42,221 bases of DNA, from positions 1 through 42,221 of the forward strand of contig PARB01000062.1 in the NCBI GenBank assembly GCA_002709505.1. The letters are read 5' to 3'. A model generated the notes under the pieces. It was not told the DNA's origin. It ran no database searches and worked only from the letters and a program-made list of their open reading frames with translations. A program made the position numbers and the translations under genes. The DNA is from Paracoccaceae bacterium. GTDB taxonomy: Bacteria; Pseudomonadota; Alphaproteobacteria; Rhizobiales; Stappiaceae. Below, piece by piece: positions 25,420 through 33,668 of the stretch. Each line of letters opens with the position of its first letter. Within the stretch, counting starts at the first letter, position 1.

Positions 25420-26565
25420 ATGACCCCCTCGCAAGCCGCGCCCGCGGCCGCCACTGCCGAACCAGAAGCCGAACGGTCGGTGTCCAGCGTATCGCCACAG
25501 GCGCGCCGCCATCTCCAGATGCGCAAGGACGCGCTTCGCGCGCATCCGGATCTGCGTGCCCTTGCGGGGCCGGACCGGCGCACGGCGCTGGCGGTTCCGC
25601 TGCTGCTGACACTTCACTGGGGCGTGGCCTGGGCGGTGTCCGGAAGCAACCTGCTGGTGGTCTTTCTCGCCGCCTTCTGCATCGGACAATTCATCATTCA
25701 TGCCACCGGGGCGCTGGTTCACGAGACGGCGCACAGGCTCATTTTTCGCGGCGACAGAAGCAAGCTCGCGTTCGATCTCGGCCTGGAGACGATCCTGGGG
25801 TCGTTTTCCAAGCAGCTGACCTATCAGCACGAGCATCTGTCCAGTCACCACCCGTTCATCGGCGACTACGAGCGCGACTACGAACATGAGGATCTGTGCG
25901 CGTTCAAGGCGCGCGAAATGCTGGTCCACGACCGGCCGCGCCTTCAGCGCGTGCTGACCGTCGCAACGCTCTTCGTTCACCTTCTGCCGTTCGGCTTCAT
26001 CATCAGCGACGAGATCTTTCCGCGGATCTACGAGCGTGTGACCGGCCGCACGGCCCGCGATACGCAACGCGACATCGCATCGAGCAAGCCGCCGATCTGG
26101 CAGCGCCGGCTGTTCATCGCCTGGTCGCTCGGGGTCAATGTGCTGCTGCTCGTCGCTTTCGGTTTCTACGGCTGGCTTTACCACAATTGGGCGCTGTCGA
26201 TCTTTCTGGGCAAATTCGGCATCAGCAACCTCGGCCAGTCGCTCAGCGAACACCCCGGCGACGATGTGGAAACGCCGACGCGTTCCACCTACGGCTGGAT
26301 CAACCGGCTGCTGTTCAACACCGGCTATCACAACGAGCATCACACCTTTCCGAATGTCGCCTGGACGCGGCTGCCCGACCTTGCGCGGGCGGCGCCGGAC
26401 GTGTTTTCCGCGCGGGCGGACAAGTCCTATCTCGGCTACTGGTGGGAGCATGTGAAAGGCGACTTCAAGACCTCGCGCCGCAATCCCTTGCAGGGGCAGG
26501 ATCAGTCCGCCAGGTGCCCGAAGCTTGACGCCGGCGCCGGAACGGCCGCTCAGGCGGAGGCCTGA
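25420..26565 (+). CDS. Fatty acid/sphingolipid desaturase-like membrane protein
   Basis: A 381-residue membrane di-iron desaturase. The three histidine boxes are H101-E-T-A-H105, H139-L-S-S-H143-H144 and H304-N-E-H-H308. The last box, within F-N-T-G-Y-H-N-E-H-H-T-F-P-N-V, followed by L-P-D-L, is strikingly like eukaryotic sphingolipid delta-4 desaturase (DES1: N-V-G-Y-H-N-E-H-H-D-F-P-N-I). Hydrophobic segments lie near 57-75, 78-98, 185-205 and 230-255. The first 30 residues are Ala/Glu/Ser-rich and probably disordered. The substrate could be a sphingoid, acyl or hydroxylated lipid. Start uncertain: ATG 25420 or GTG 25372. Confidence 0.88.
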   Translation: MTPSQAAPAAATAEPEAERSVSSVSPQARRHLQMRKDALRAHPDLRALAGPDRRTALAVPLLLTLHWGVAWAVSGSNLLVVFLAAFCIGQFIIHATGALVHETAHRLIFRGDRSKLAFDLGLETILGSFSKQLTYQHEHLSSHHPFIGDYERDYEHEDLCAFKAREMLVHDRPRLQRVLTVATLFVHLLPFGFIISDEIFPRIYERVTGRTARDTQRDIASSKPPIWQRRLFIAWSLGVNVLLLVAFGFYGWLYHNWALSIFLGKFGISNLGQSLSEHPGDDVETPTRSTYGWINRLLFNTGYHNEHHTFPNVAWTRLPDLARAAPDVFSARADKSYLGYWWEHVKGDFKTSRRNPLQGQDQSARCPKLDAGAGTAAQAEA

Positions 26566-27431
26566 AGCAGGGTCTTTCGGGCAAAGGCGATGCGCGGATG
26601 GCGCAAGGCACTCCGGGCCCAGACGAGATTGAGCGGATTGACCGGGCTTGCCACGGGCGCCGGGAGAACCGCGAGACGTCGGGCGCGCAGGGCGTCTTCG
26701 CACAGATAGTCCGGCAGGACCGTCCATCCCGCGCCCTCGCTCACCAGCGCCCTGAGCATGCGCAGATCGGGCGCGGTGAAGGCGGGCGCCCCATCTGGCA
26801 ACGCAATGCTGTTCTGCTTGAGCCAGGTCCGCACCAGCGGCCGGTCGAGATCATAGGCGAGGCAGGGCGCGCCCTGCAGTCCGGTGGCTAGATCCGGTGC
26901 GGCGGCAATTGTTCGCAGGATCTCGGGCGCCGCGACCAGCAAAAGGCGCTCTTCGGCGATCCTGGCATGATCCAGCCGTGAATCGGACGGCGCGGAGGCG
27001 GTGATTGCGAGGTCGACCTCGTCGTTGAACAGCTTTTCGTAGAGCGCGTCGCGCCCGCCGACGTCGATCCGCACCGTCAGCCCCGCCTTCTGCAAGCGGA
27101 TCAGCAAGGGCGCACAGCCTTCCGCCAGAAAATCCGACGGGCCGGCAAGATGGATGGTGCCGGTAAGCTGGGTCGAGCGCGCCCGCGCCGCGGACAATGC
27201 GGCTTCCGCGTCGTCGAGCGTGCTGCCGATACGCGCCGCGAGATCGTCCGCCGCCGCCGTCGGCAGGACGCCTCGCGCATGTCGCTCGAACAACGCGCGT
27301 CCGACCTGGCCTTCCAGACTGGCCACATGGTGCGACAGTGCGGGCTGCGTGAGCCCGAGCGCGCGGGCGGCCGCCGTGAACGACCGCCGCCGATAGACCT
27401 CGATGAAACTGCGCAGATGAAGCAGGGACAT
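26550..27431 (-). CDS. LysR-family transcriptional regulator
   Basis: A 293-residue LysR regulator. The winged helix-turn-helix is at 1-60 (F-T-A-A-A-R-A-L-G-L-T-Q-P-A-L-S-H-H-V-A-S-L-E) and the co-inducer domain at about 90-290 (G-T-I-H-L-A-G-P-S-D-F). Convergent with the desaturase gene, with the last 16 bp overlapping. It is divergent from the DJ-1-type gene across 113 bp, the usual layout for a LysR and its target, so control of that gene is likely. The effector is unknown. Confidence 0.94.
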   Translation of the reverse strand: MSLLHLRSFIEVYRRRSFTAAARALGLTQPALSHHVASLEGQVGRALFERHARGVLPTAAADDLAARIGSTLDDAEAALSAARARSTQLTGTIHLAGPSDFLAEGCAPLLIRLQKAGLTVRIDVGGRDALYEKLFNDEVDLAITASAPSDSRLDHARIAEERLLLVAAPEILRTIAAAPDLATGLQGAPCLAYDLDRPLVRTWLKQNSIALPDGAPAFTAPDLRMLRALVSEGAGWTVLPDYLCEDALRARRLAVLPAPVASPVNPLNLVWARSALRHPRIAFARKTLLQASA

Positions 27432-27441
27432 GGGCGGAGGT

Positions 27442-27455
27442 ATAAATTATTTTAT
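27442..27455. promoter_or_regulatory. AT-rich dyad in the lysR/DJ-1 divergent region
   Basis: ATAAA-TTAT-TTTAT, a perfect 5-bp dyad 11 bases upstream of the LysR start. It stands out in this GC-rich region and could be the regulator's own operator, a promoter -10 element, or both. The match to the general LysR T-N11-A rule is loose. Confidence 0.4.
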
Positions 27456-27544
27456 GACATGAGGCGACAGGCATTATTTTCAGGAAGGTCAGCAGCTCCC
27501 CATATCCGGTTCACACACAGAGCAACCCGAACCGGGAGCCTATC

Positions 27545-28252
27545 ATGACCCACACACCGAAAATCCTGATGATCGCCACCTCTGCCGCGACCATGGCGCC
27601 GTCCGACGAACCGACCGGCGTCTGGCTCGAGGAACTGACCACGCCCTATTACGCCTTTGTCGATGCCGGGGCAGACGTCACGCTGGCCTCGATCGCGGGC
27701 GGGGCGATCCCCATTGATGCGCGCAGCCTCAAGCCGAAGGGCGAGAACGACGCGAGTGTGGAACGTTACTACGACGATGCGGCCCTCAAGGAGGCGGTCG
27801 ACAATACGCCACGGTTCGAGACGCTGGACGTGTCGAGCTATGACGCCGTGTTTCTGCCCGGCGGGCATGGCACGATGTTCGACTACCCCGAAAGCGAGGC
27901 CCTTGCCCGCCTCGTCGAGACGACGCTCGACGCCGGCAAGGTGATGGCCGCCGTCTGTCACGGTCCGGCCGGTCTGGTGAAGGCCAAACGCAAGGATGGC
28001 TCGCCCATCGTCGCGGGTCGCAAGGTTGCCGGCTTCACCGACAGCGAGGAACACGCCGTCGGCCTTGAAAATGCGGTGCCGTTCCTGCTGGAAACACGCC
28101 TGCGGGAGCTGGGAGCGAACTACGTGAGTGGCCCTGACTTCGAGCCTTTCGCCGTGCGCGACGGGGATCTCGTGACCGGCCAGAACCCGGCCTCGGCCGG
28201 CAAGACCGCGGACCTGGTGCTTGAAGCCGTCCGCGCGCGCAAGGCCGCCTGA
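27545..28252 (+). CDS. DJ-1/PfpI superfamily protein (Hsp31/glyoxalase III type)
   Basis: A 235-residue class I glutamine amidotransferase-like protein. The nucleophile elbow A-A-V-C138-H139-G-P-A-G-L and the conserved Glu in T-G-V-W-L-E-E-L (E29/E30) form the Cys-His-Glu set of Hsp31-like members, several of which are methylglyoxal hydratases or deglycase/chaperone proteins. P-G-G-H-G-T-M-F-D-Y-P lies near residue 103. GGGAG precedes ATG 27545. The divergent LysR gene is the likely regulator and a terminator follows at 28295. A role in reactive-carbonyl defence is inferred from the family. Confidence 0.9.
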   Translation: MTHTPKILMIATSAATMAPSDEPTGVWLEELTTPYYAFVDAGADVTLASIAGGAIPIDARSLKPKGENDASVERYYDDAALKEAVDNTPRFETLDVSSYDAVFLPGGHGTMFDYPESEALARLVETTLDAGKVMAAVCHGPAGLVKAKRKDGSPIVAGRKVAGFTDSEEHAVGLENAVPFLLETRLRELGANYVSGPDFEPFAVRDGDLVTGQNPASAGKTADLVLEAVRARKAA

Positions 28253-28294
28253 GACCGCGGCTCACACGGTTGAAAGCCGTCACGCTGACAACAG

Positions 28295-28327
28295 GCCCGG
28301 ACCGCCCCGCGCGGTCCGGGCTTCTTC
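28295..28327 (+). terminator. Terminator after the DJ-1-type gene
   Basis: GCCCGGACCG (28295-28304) pairs perfectly with CGGTCCGGGC (28312-28321) around a 7-base loop, followed by TTCTTCG. It lies 42 bases after the stop. Confidence 0.82.
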
Positions 28328-28381
28328 GTGTTTGGCATGAGACTCAAGGCCGTTGGTCGCGGTCGGGCGGCCCGCACGGGA

Positions 28382-28756
28382 TCAGTTCGGCAACGGTTTG
28401 TAGGCAATGACCTCGATCTCGACGCAGGCGTCGACCATCAATTGAGAGACGACGCAGGAGCGGGCAGGAGGGGCTTTGTCGAAATAGGCCCCGTAGACCG
28501 AGTTGAAGCGGGCAAAGTCGCCCGGATCGGTCAGCCAGATGGTCGCCTTGACCACATCGGAAAGCATTGCTCCGGCCGTCTCCAGAGCGGCCCTGATGTT
28601 GTCGAGCACTTGCCGGGTCTGGGTTTCGATGTCTCCCCCGACCAGCCTGCCGTCTGGACCGAAGGGAACCTGCCCGGACAGGAAGATGAAGTCGCCCGCC
28701 CGGACGGCCGCCGACAGCGGCACCGTCGGATGAGTGCCGAAAACCTGCAGTGTCAT
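28382..28756 (-). CDS. RidA-family enamine/imine deaminase
   Basis: A 124-residue RidA/YjgF protein, normally a trimer that hydrolyses reactive enamines and imines, such as 2-aminoacrylate, to keto acids. It has A-G-D-F-I-F-L-S-G-Q-V-P near 21-32, T-R-Q-V-L-D-N-I near residue 49, and A-R-S-C-V-V-S with the conserved Arg that binds the substrate carboxylate, then V-E-I-E-V-I-A. GAGGAA lies upstream of ATG 28756. The start overlaps the stop of the exporter gene (ATGA), so it belongs to the marR operon. A role in clearing imine by-products of amino acid metabolism fits the neighbouring locus. Confidence 0.92.
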   Translation of the reverse strand: MTLQVFGTHPTVPLSAAVRAGDFIFLSGQVPFGPDGRLVGGDIETQTRQVLDNIRAALETAGAMLSDVVKATIWLTDPGDFARFNSVYGAYFDKAPPARSCVVSQLMVDACVEIEVIAYKPLPN

Positions 28757-29670
28757 GTGGGGCTTTCCTCTTTTGCATGTGGCGCGGCCGGAGCCGCCCG
28801 CCGTCCCTGTGAACTGAGAACGAGGATGTTGCCGATCAGGACCGCGACGCCGCCGGACAGCACATAGATGTCGATCGCGAGATTCTCGAACAGGGCGGAG
28901 AGGAGCAGCGCCACCACGGGCACCAGTGCCAGTGTGTAGGAGGCGCTGGCCGCGCCGATGCGCTGCACCAGACTGAAATACATGAAGAAGGTGACGCAGG
29001 AGGCGATGATCGCCAGATAGGCGAGCCCGGCCAGATAGGTGAGCGATACGTCGACCCGGAAACTCAAGCCCCCGAAGAAGGCAAGTGCGAAGGAAAACAG
29101 CGCCCCGCACAACGCCGCCCAGCTGATGAGGACGGGAATGGGGATGCCGGCGTGCTGGTTTCGCATGGCGATGACGGTCCCGCATCCGGTGCAGGCCGCA
29201 GCGGCAAGGGCGAGCGCAACGCCGGCCATCGTTTCGGAATTGGTCGACACCACCGCCAGCTGAGGCAGCGCGATCACGCCGAGACCGGCAATGCCGGAAA
29301 CGATGCCGATCAGCATGCGCAGGGTCACCCGGGCGGACAGGAACAGCCATCCCACGAGCGCGGCGAACAGCGAGGAGGTCGACAGCACCAGCGCGGCGAT
29401 GCCCGATGTGATCAGCGTCGTTGAATGGTAGAAGGTTATGAAAGCCGGGCCGAAGAACAGGATGCCCTGCAACGCGACCCAGGGACGGTCGGTCCTGCTC
29501 AGGCTGAGCTTCTGGCCGCGGGCGACACTCCAGGCGAACATGAAAAGGCTGACCAATGCCATCCGGTATCCGACAGACACCTCGGGAGCGCCGGATATGG
29601 CCTGATGGCCCGTGACGATGGCACTGCTGCCCCACAGGATCGCTGTGGCGGCAAAGAGAAACGCACCCAT
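28753..29670 (-). CDS. EamA-domain (DMT superfamily) exporter
   Basis: A 305-residue protein with about ten membrane segments in two EamA repeats: I-L-W-G-S-S-A-I near residue 11, F-Y-H-S-T-T-L-I-T-S-G-I-A-A-L near residue 81, and A-S-A-S-Y-T-L-A-L-V-P-V-V-A-L-L near residue 252. Members export amino acids, metabolites or drugs. ATG 29670 has AGGAAAGG upstream. It lies between marR (68 bases upstream) and ridA (overlapping) in one operon, so the MarR ligand and the exported molecule may be the same or related. The substrate is unknown. Confidence 0.92.
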   Translation of the reverse strand: MGAFLFAATAILWGSSAIVTGHQAISGAPEVSVGYRMALVSLFMFAWSVARGQKLSLSRTDRPWVALQGILFFGPAFITFYHSTTLITSGIAALVLSTSSLFAALVGWLFLSARVTLRMLIGIVSGIAGLGVIALPQLAVVSTNSETMAGVALALAAAACTGCGTVIAMRNQHAGIPIPVLISWAALCGALFSFALAFFGGLSFRVDVSLTYLAGLAYLAIIASCVTFFMYFSLVQRIGAASASYTLALVPVVALLLSALFENLAIDIYVLSGGVAVLIGNILVLSSQGRRAAPAAPHAKEESPT

Positions 29671-29738
29671 GGATCCCTTTCCTGCGTGTGAGCGATGCCC
29701 TTGCAAGGACAGTCCGGTCGGGGAGGGGCCGTGTTCGG

Positions 29739-30320
29739 CTACCGGCCGTCCCGTTTTGCGGTGGCGTCGGCCGGATCGACGGGCGCATCCGCCGCGCCGC
29801 GCCATCCGCGCGCGAGAATTCCGGCGCTGGCGTTGTCCAGTCGCGTCAAGATGCTGTCGAGAGCGGCCAGTTCCTTCTCCGAGACGGCGCTGGTCAGATC
29901 CGCATCGAGGCGTTTGGCGACGTCGGAAATCTCCGTGAAGGCCGACCAGCCGCTCTCCGACAATTCGATTGCCGCATATCGCCGGTCCGACCGGCCCGCC
30001 TGTCGACGCGCATAGCCGAGCTCGACAAGCTGCTTCACGGCGCGCGACACCGAGAACTGGTCGAGCCCGCCGGCCTGACAGATTTCCTTGGCACTGGCGC
30101 CGGGGCGGTTGGCGATGATCGCCATGGTGCGCCATGCGGATCGGGAAAAGCCGAACTTGGGCCCGTAATAGGCGTTGAGCACATCGGCGACGCGGGCGGA
30201 AATCCGAAACAGCCGGTAGGGCAGCCAGCTTTCAAGCTGAAGCAACTGATCGGCGTGGCTTTCGGGGGCGGAGGTGTCGGCTTTCGAGAGATCCGACTTT
30301 TGATTGCTAATTGTTTGCAT
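29739..30320 (-). CDS. MarR-family transcriptional regulator
   Basis: A 193-residue MarR protein. The winged helix-turn-helix core covers about 62-135: A-S-A-K-E-I-C-Q-A-G-G-L-D-Q-F-S-V-S-R-A-V-K-Q-L-V-E-L-G-Y-A-R-R, then the wing R-S-D-R-R. MarR proteins are dimers released from DNA by small, often aromatic, ligands. No ribosome site precedes the ATG. A promoter (TTGCCT-N17-TATGGT) puts the transcription start close to or at the ATG, so the mRNA may be leaderless. The palindromic operator at 30315-30338 covers the -10 and the start codon, implying autorepression. The same operator core occurs at the seven-gene operon promoter (38576). Confidence 0.94.
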   Translation of the reverse strand: MQTISNQKSDLSKADTSAPESHADQLLQLESWLPYRLFRISARVADVLNAYYGPKFGFSRSAWRTMAIIANRPGASAKEICQAGGLDQFSVSRAVKQLVELGYARRQAGRSDRRYAAIELSESGWSAFTEISDVAKRLDADLTSAVSEKELAALDSILTRLDNASAGILARGWRGAADAPVDPADATAKRDGR

Positions 30321-30338
30321 AGTGCAACCATATGCACT
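30315..30338. promoter_or_regulatory. MarR operator at the marR start
   Basis: Two overlapping dyads: TTGCA-TAG-TGCAA (30315-30327), which includes the marR start codon, and AGTGCA-N6-TGCACT (30321-30338), whose spacer is exactly the -10 hexamer. The 13-mer TTGCATAGTGCAA recurs without change at 38576-38588. Confidence 0.78.
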
Positions 30339-30355
30339 TTAATACGCAAAGGCAA
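30327..30355 (-). promoter_or_regulatory. Probable marR promoter
   Basis: On the minus strand TTGCCT (plus 30350-30355), 17 bases, TATGGT (plus 30327-30332). The ATG begins six bases after the -10, where transcription would start. Confidence 0.6.
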
Positions 30356-30541
30356 CGGTCTAATCCGCGTTTTCCGACGTGGACGGCGCGGGGCCCAAAG
30401 CGGACGACAAGTGTCCACCGTCCGGCCTTTGCACGGGCGGCACGACAAGAACCGCCGGATACGGTGCGGGCCTGCGGCACGCACAGGGGACGAAACGTAT
30501 TCAGGGAGATCAACGTCCTGCACGAGACGGGAGATCCCGAC

Positions 30542-30874
30542 ATGCCATTCGTTGTCTATTGCCTTGACCGACCGGATGCCGGCGACCTGCGTCAGCGCAC
30601 GAGAGCGGACCATCTGGACTATATGATCGCCCATGGGGATCAGGTCGCCTTCGGCGGGCCGTTGCAGACCGATGACGGGTCCAGGGTGATCGGAAGCCTG
30701 ATGGTGCTGTCCCATGAGACCCGCGAGGCCATCGACAGGTTCCTCGACGCCGAACCCTATGCCAGGGCGGGCCTTTTCGCCGAGGTGCGGATTGCGCGGT
30801 TGCGTCAGATGGTCCCGGAAAATCCGCCCGGTCTGCTCATCCGGGAGCTGGAGCGCGAGCGCGGGGCCGGATAG
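30542..30874 (+). CDS. YciI-family protein
   Basis: A 110-residue protein of the YciI/YCII ferredoxin-like family: F-V-V-Y-C-L-D-R-P-D-A, R-A-D-H-L-D-Y-M with the conserved His in the putative active site, G-G-P-L-Q-T-D-D-G near residue 39, and D-P-Y-like D-A-E-P-Y-A-R-A-G-L-F near residue 75. Related proteins are small dehydrochlorinase- or muconolactone isomerase-like enzymes or binding proteins. GGGAG precedes ATG 30542. It is divergent from marR across 221 bases that include the MarR operator. Convergent with the ABC ATPase gene. Confidence 0.9.
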   Translation: MPFVVYCLDRPDAGDLRQRTRADHLDYMIAHGDQVAFGGPLQTDDGSRVIGSLMVLSHETREAIDRFLDAEPYARAGLFAEVRIARLRQMVPENPPGLLIRELERERGAG

Positions 30875-30899
30875 CCCGCGCTCCCAGACATGTCGGGGA

Positions 30900-31697
30900 T
30901 CAGGCGAGGATGAGCTGATCGTCCTCAACCTCGGATCCGGTCGTTTTCTTGAACAGGTTGAGCAGGTCCGGAACGTCATACCCCTTGCGCTCCTCGCCAT
31001 GGATGTCGAGCAGGATCCGTCCGGCGTTCATCATGATCGTGCGGGTCCCGAAGTCGAGCGAGTTGCGCATGCTGTGGGTGACCATCAGAGCCGTCAGCTT
31101 CTGTTCCCCGGCGATCTCGGCGGAAAGCTCCAAGACGGTCGCCGCCGCGCCCGGATCGAGCGCTGCCGTGTGTTCGTCGAGGATGAGGATCTTCATCGGC
31201 AGCAAGGTGGCCATCAGCAGGCTGAGCGCCTGCCGCTGACCGCCGGACAGCGTGCCGGCCAGGGCGCCGAGCCGCCCCTCCAGTCCCATGCCGAGGCGGG
31301 ACAGCTGCTCGGCTAGCTCGCGCTTCTTGCGCCCCCGCCCCAGGGCGCTGCGCAGGCCACGCCGCCCGCCGCGGCTTGCGGCAAGCGCCAGGTTTTCCTC
31401 CACCGTAAGCGAGCTGCAGGTGCCGGCGCGCGGCTCCTGAAAGACCCGACCGATCATCCCGGCGCGCTGCTCCGTCGGCCGGCCGGTGACGTCGTGGCCG
31501 TCGATATAGATGCCGCCGCTGTCGAGGCGGACATCCCCGGCCACCGCAGAAAGAAGCGTCGACTTGCCGGCGCCATTGGTGCCGATCACCGTGACGAATT
31601 CCCCCTCCTTGATGTCGAGATCGACGCCCCGAAGGGCCGGCACCGCCAGCGGTGTGCCGGGGTTGAAGGTGACATAGGCGTCGCAGACACTGAGCAT
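30900..31697 (-). CDS. ABC transporter ATP-binding protein, TrpZ type
   Basis: A 265-residue ATPase. Walker A G-T-N-G-A-G-K-S-T is near residue 39, the signature L-S-G-G-Q-R-Q-A near 149, Walker B I-L-I-L-D-E-H at about 170 with the H-loop H-S-M-R-N-S-L-D near 206. D-E-H-T-A-A-L-D-P and the R-V-F-Q-E-P-R-A-G-T Q-loop are characteristic of the COG1101 ATPases paired with TrpX-type binding proteins. It starts 4 bases after the permease stop and ends the seven-gene operon. With the permease (31702) and binding protein (32636) it forms an importer inferred to take up an aromatic amino acid or relative. Confidence 0.93.
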   Translation of the reverse strand: MLSVCDAYVTFNPGTPLAVPALRGVDLDIKEGEFVTVIGTNGAGKSTLLSAVAGDVRLDSGGIYIDGHDVTGRPTEQRAGMIGRVFQEPRAGTCSSLTVEENLALAASRGGRRGLRSALGRGRKKRELAEQLSRLGMGLEGRLGALAGTLSGGQRQALSLLMATLLPMKILILDEHTAALDPGAAATVLELSAEIAGEQKLTALMVTHSMRNSLDFGTRTIMMNAGRILLDIHGEERKGYDVPDLLNLFKKTTGSEVEDDQLILA

Positions 31698-31701
31698 GCG
31701 C

Positions 31702-32634
31702 TTATCCCTTCTGCGGTTGCGGTTGGGTGACCTGGCGTCGCAGCCACGGCCAAAGCCGGAACCGGCTGTTGCGTCGCGCCTGCGAGAGAATGACGGCGAC
31801 GGCGACGACGACGGCGGTCACCAGATTGAGGTCCTGCGCCTGAATGCCGAGGAACCCGGCACTGAGGGCGGCGGCGATGAAAAGCCGATAGAGAACCGCG
31901 CCGACCAGGCATCCAAGCGTCGCCCAGGCAACCTTGATCGAGCCGAACAGGGTTTCACCAATGATCAGTGCGGCAAGGCCGGTGACGATCGTTCCAATGC
32001 CGAGCGAAACATCCGCAACGCCCTGGCTCTGCGCAAACAGCGCCCCGGCAAGACCCACGAGCCCGTTGCTCAGCGTCATGCCGATAATCGTCATGCGTCC
32101 GTTGTCGACAGACTGCGCCCGCGCCATCACCGGGTTTTCGCCGCTGGCGCGAACCGCAAGGCCGACCTGCGTGCCCAGGAACCAGTCGACCAGAAGCTTC
32201 ATGGCAACCGCGATGACCAGAAGGATCACGCTGTTGGTCCACAGGCCGAGGTCGATCAGGTTTGCGATTGGCGTGAAGATCGTTTCCTCGCCGTAGAGCG
32301 AGATGTTCGGCCGGCCCATCACACGCAGGTTGATGGAATAGAGTGCGACCATCGTCAGGATCCCGGCCAGAAGGTTCAGGATCTTGAAGCGGACGTTGAG
32401 ATAGGCGGAAACGAAGCCCGCGCAGCATCCCGCCACCGTTCCGATGGCGGTCGCCACAAACGGGTTGATGCCGTGAACGATCGCGACCGCGGTGGCGGCA
32501 GCCCCCAGGGGGAAGCTGCCGTCGACCGTCAGGTCGGGGAAGTTGAGGACGCGAAAGGAGAGATACACCCCGAGCGCCACGAGCGAGAAGAGAAGCCCGG
32601 CTTCGATCGCGCCGGAAAGGGCAAGAGCGCTCAT
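31702..32634 (-). CDS. ABC transporter permease, TrpY type
   Basis: A 310-residue membrane protein with about eight to nine segments. It begins with G-A-I-E-A-G-L-L-F-S-L-V-A-L-G-V-Y-L-S-F-R and has L-N-F-P-D-L-T-V-D-G-S-F near residue 38, the signature of the BPD_transp_2 permeases of the COG4120/TrpY group; a G-x-R-A-x-G-E-N-P-coupling loop lies near residue 185. ATG 32634 is chosen because TTG at 32646 would overlap the previous stop. One base separates it from the binding-protein stop. Confidence 0.93.
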   Translation of the reverse strand: MSALALSGAIEAGLLFSLVALGVYLSFRVLNFPDLTVDGSFPLGAAATAVAIVHGINPFVATAIGTVAGCCAGFVSAYLNVRFKILNLLAGILTMVALYSINLRVMGRPNISLYGEETIFTPIANLIDLGLWTNSVILLVIAVAMKLLVDWFLGTQVGLAVRASGENPVMARAQSVDNGRMTIIGMTLSNGLVGLAGALFAQSQGVADVSLGIGTIVTGLAALIIGETLFGSIKVAWATLGCLVGAVLYRLFIAAALSAGFLGIQAQDLNLVTAVVVAVAVILSQARRNSRFRLWPWLRRQVTQPQPQKG

Positions 32635-32635
32635 C

Positions 32636-33604
32636 CTAATCGACAACCTTCTTGGCGGTTTCCAGCAGGGCGTCGGGCAGGGTCACGCCCATGGCGGCGG
32701 CCGAGGTCCTGTTCAGGTAAAGGTCCTGGGTGTCGAGCGTTCCCACCGGGATCGCGCCGGGGCTTTCGCCCTGGAGGATCCGGATGGCCATCTCGCCGGT
32801 CAGGCGGCCGAGCTTGTAGTAGTCGAAGCCAAGGGCGGCGAGGGCGCCGCGCTCGACCGAGGTCGTATCGCTGGCAAACACCGGGATCTTCGCCTTTTCA
32901 CCCACGTTCACAACGCTTTCCACCGCGGCCACGACCGTGCTGTCGGTGGGAATGAGGATCGCATCGGCGCGCCCGGCAAGGCTGACGGCGGCATCTGCGA
33001 CCATGGCGGTCTGGGAGGCGGTGCTTTCCTCAAGCTTCAGCCCGAGAGCCTCGATTTCCAGCTTCAGGGCCGCGACCTGCGAAACGGAGTTGGCTTCGCC
33101 GGCATTGTAGATGACGCCGATTGTCGTGGCGTCCGGGACAAGCGACCTGATCAGCTCCAGCGTCGGGCCGAACGGCTGCTTGTCGCTGGTTCCGGTGATC
33201 GTGCCGCCGGGCGACTCGAGGCTGGCGACGAGCTTGGCCTCGACCGGGTCGGTCACGGCGGCGAAGACAACGGGAATGTCGCCCGCAGCGCTTTGCAGCG
33301 CCTGCGCAGACGGGGTGCTGATCGCGATCAGGAGATCCGGCTTCAGACCGGCAAACGCCTTGGCGATCTGCAACTGCGTCGGCATGTTGCCCTGGGCGCT
33401 CTGGACCGTGATGTCGAGGGTCTCGCCCTCCGTGTATCCGCCCTCCGCCAGCGCATCGACGATCCCCATCCGCGCCGCATCGATGGCCGGGTGATCGACG
33501 ATATAGGTGATCGCAACCTTGGTCGTCTCCGCGCTCCAGGCCGGAGCAGCGGTTGCGCACAGGAGGAGCGCCGCAGCGCATGCGGCCAGTTTTTGTCGAA
33601 GCAT
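32636..33604 (-). CDS. ABC transporter substrate-binding protein, TrpX type
   Basis: A 322-residue periplasmic binding protein of the ABC_sub_bind family (COG2984). Signal peptide M-L-R-Q-K-L-A-A-C-A-A-A-L-L-L with cleavage near A-W-S-A. Family blocks include I-V-D-H-P-A-I-D-A-A-R-M-G, D-L-L-I-A-I-S-T-P-S-A-Q-A, V-F-A-A-V-T-D-P-V-E-A, I-G-V-I-Y-N-A-G-E-A-N-S and D-S-T-V. Known members bind tryptophan or tyrosine (TrpX in Streptococcus). The presence of a prephenate dehydratase in the same operon agrees with an aromatic ligand. AAGGGA lies upstream of ATG 33604. Confidence 0.93.
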   Translation of the reverse strand: MLRQKLAACAAALLLCATAAPAWSAETTKVAITYIVDHPAIDAARMGIVDALAEGGYTEGETLDITVQSAQGNMPTQLQIAKAFAGLKPDLLIAISTPSAQALQSAAGDIPVVFAAVTDPVEAKLVASLESPGGTITGTSDKQPFGPTLELIRSLVPDATTIGVIYNAGEANSVSQVAALKLEIEALGLKLEESTASQTAMVADAAVSLAGRADAILIPTDSTVVAAVESVVNVGEKAKIPVFASDTTSVERGALAALGFDYYKLGRLTGEMAIRILQGESPGAIPVGTLDTQDLYLNRTSAAAMGVTLPDALLETAKKVVD

Positions 33605-33668
33605 CTGACTGTTCCCTTCGGTGTCTGTTTTGCTGGAAAGATCCGTTTTCGTAAGGTGCAAGACTGGA

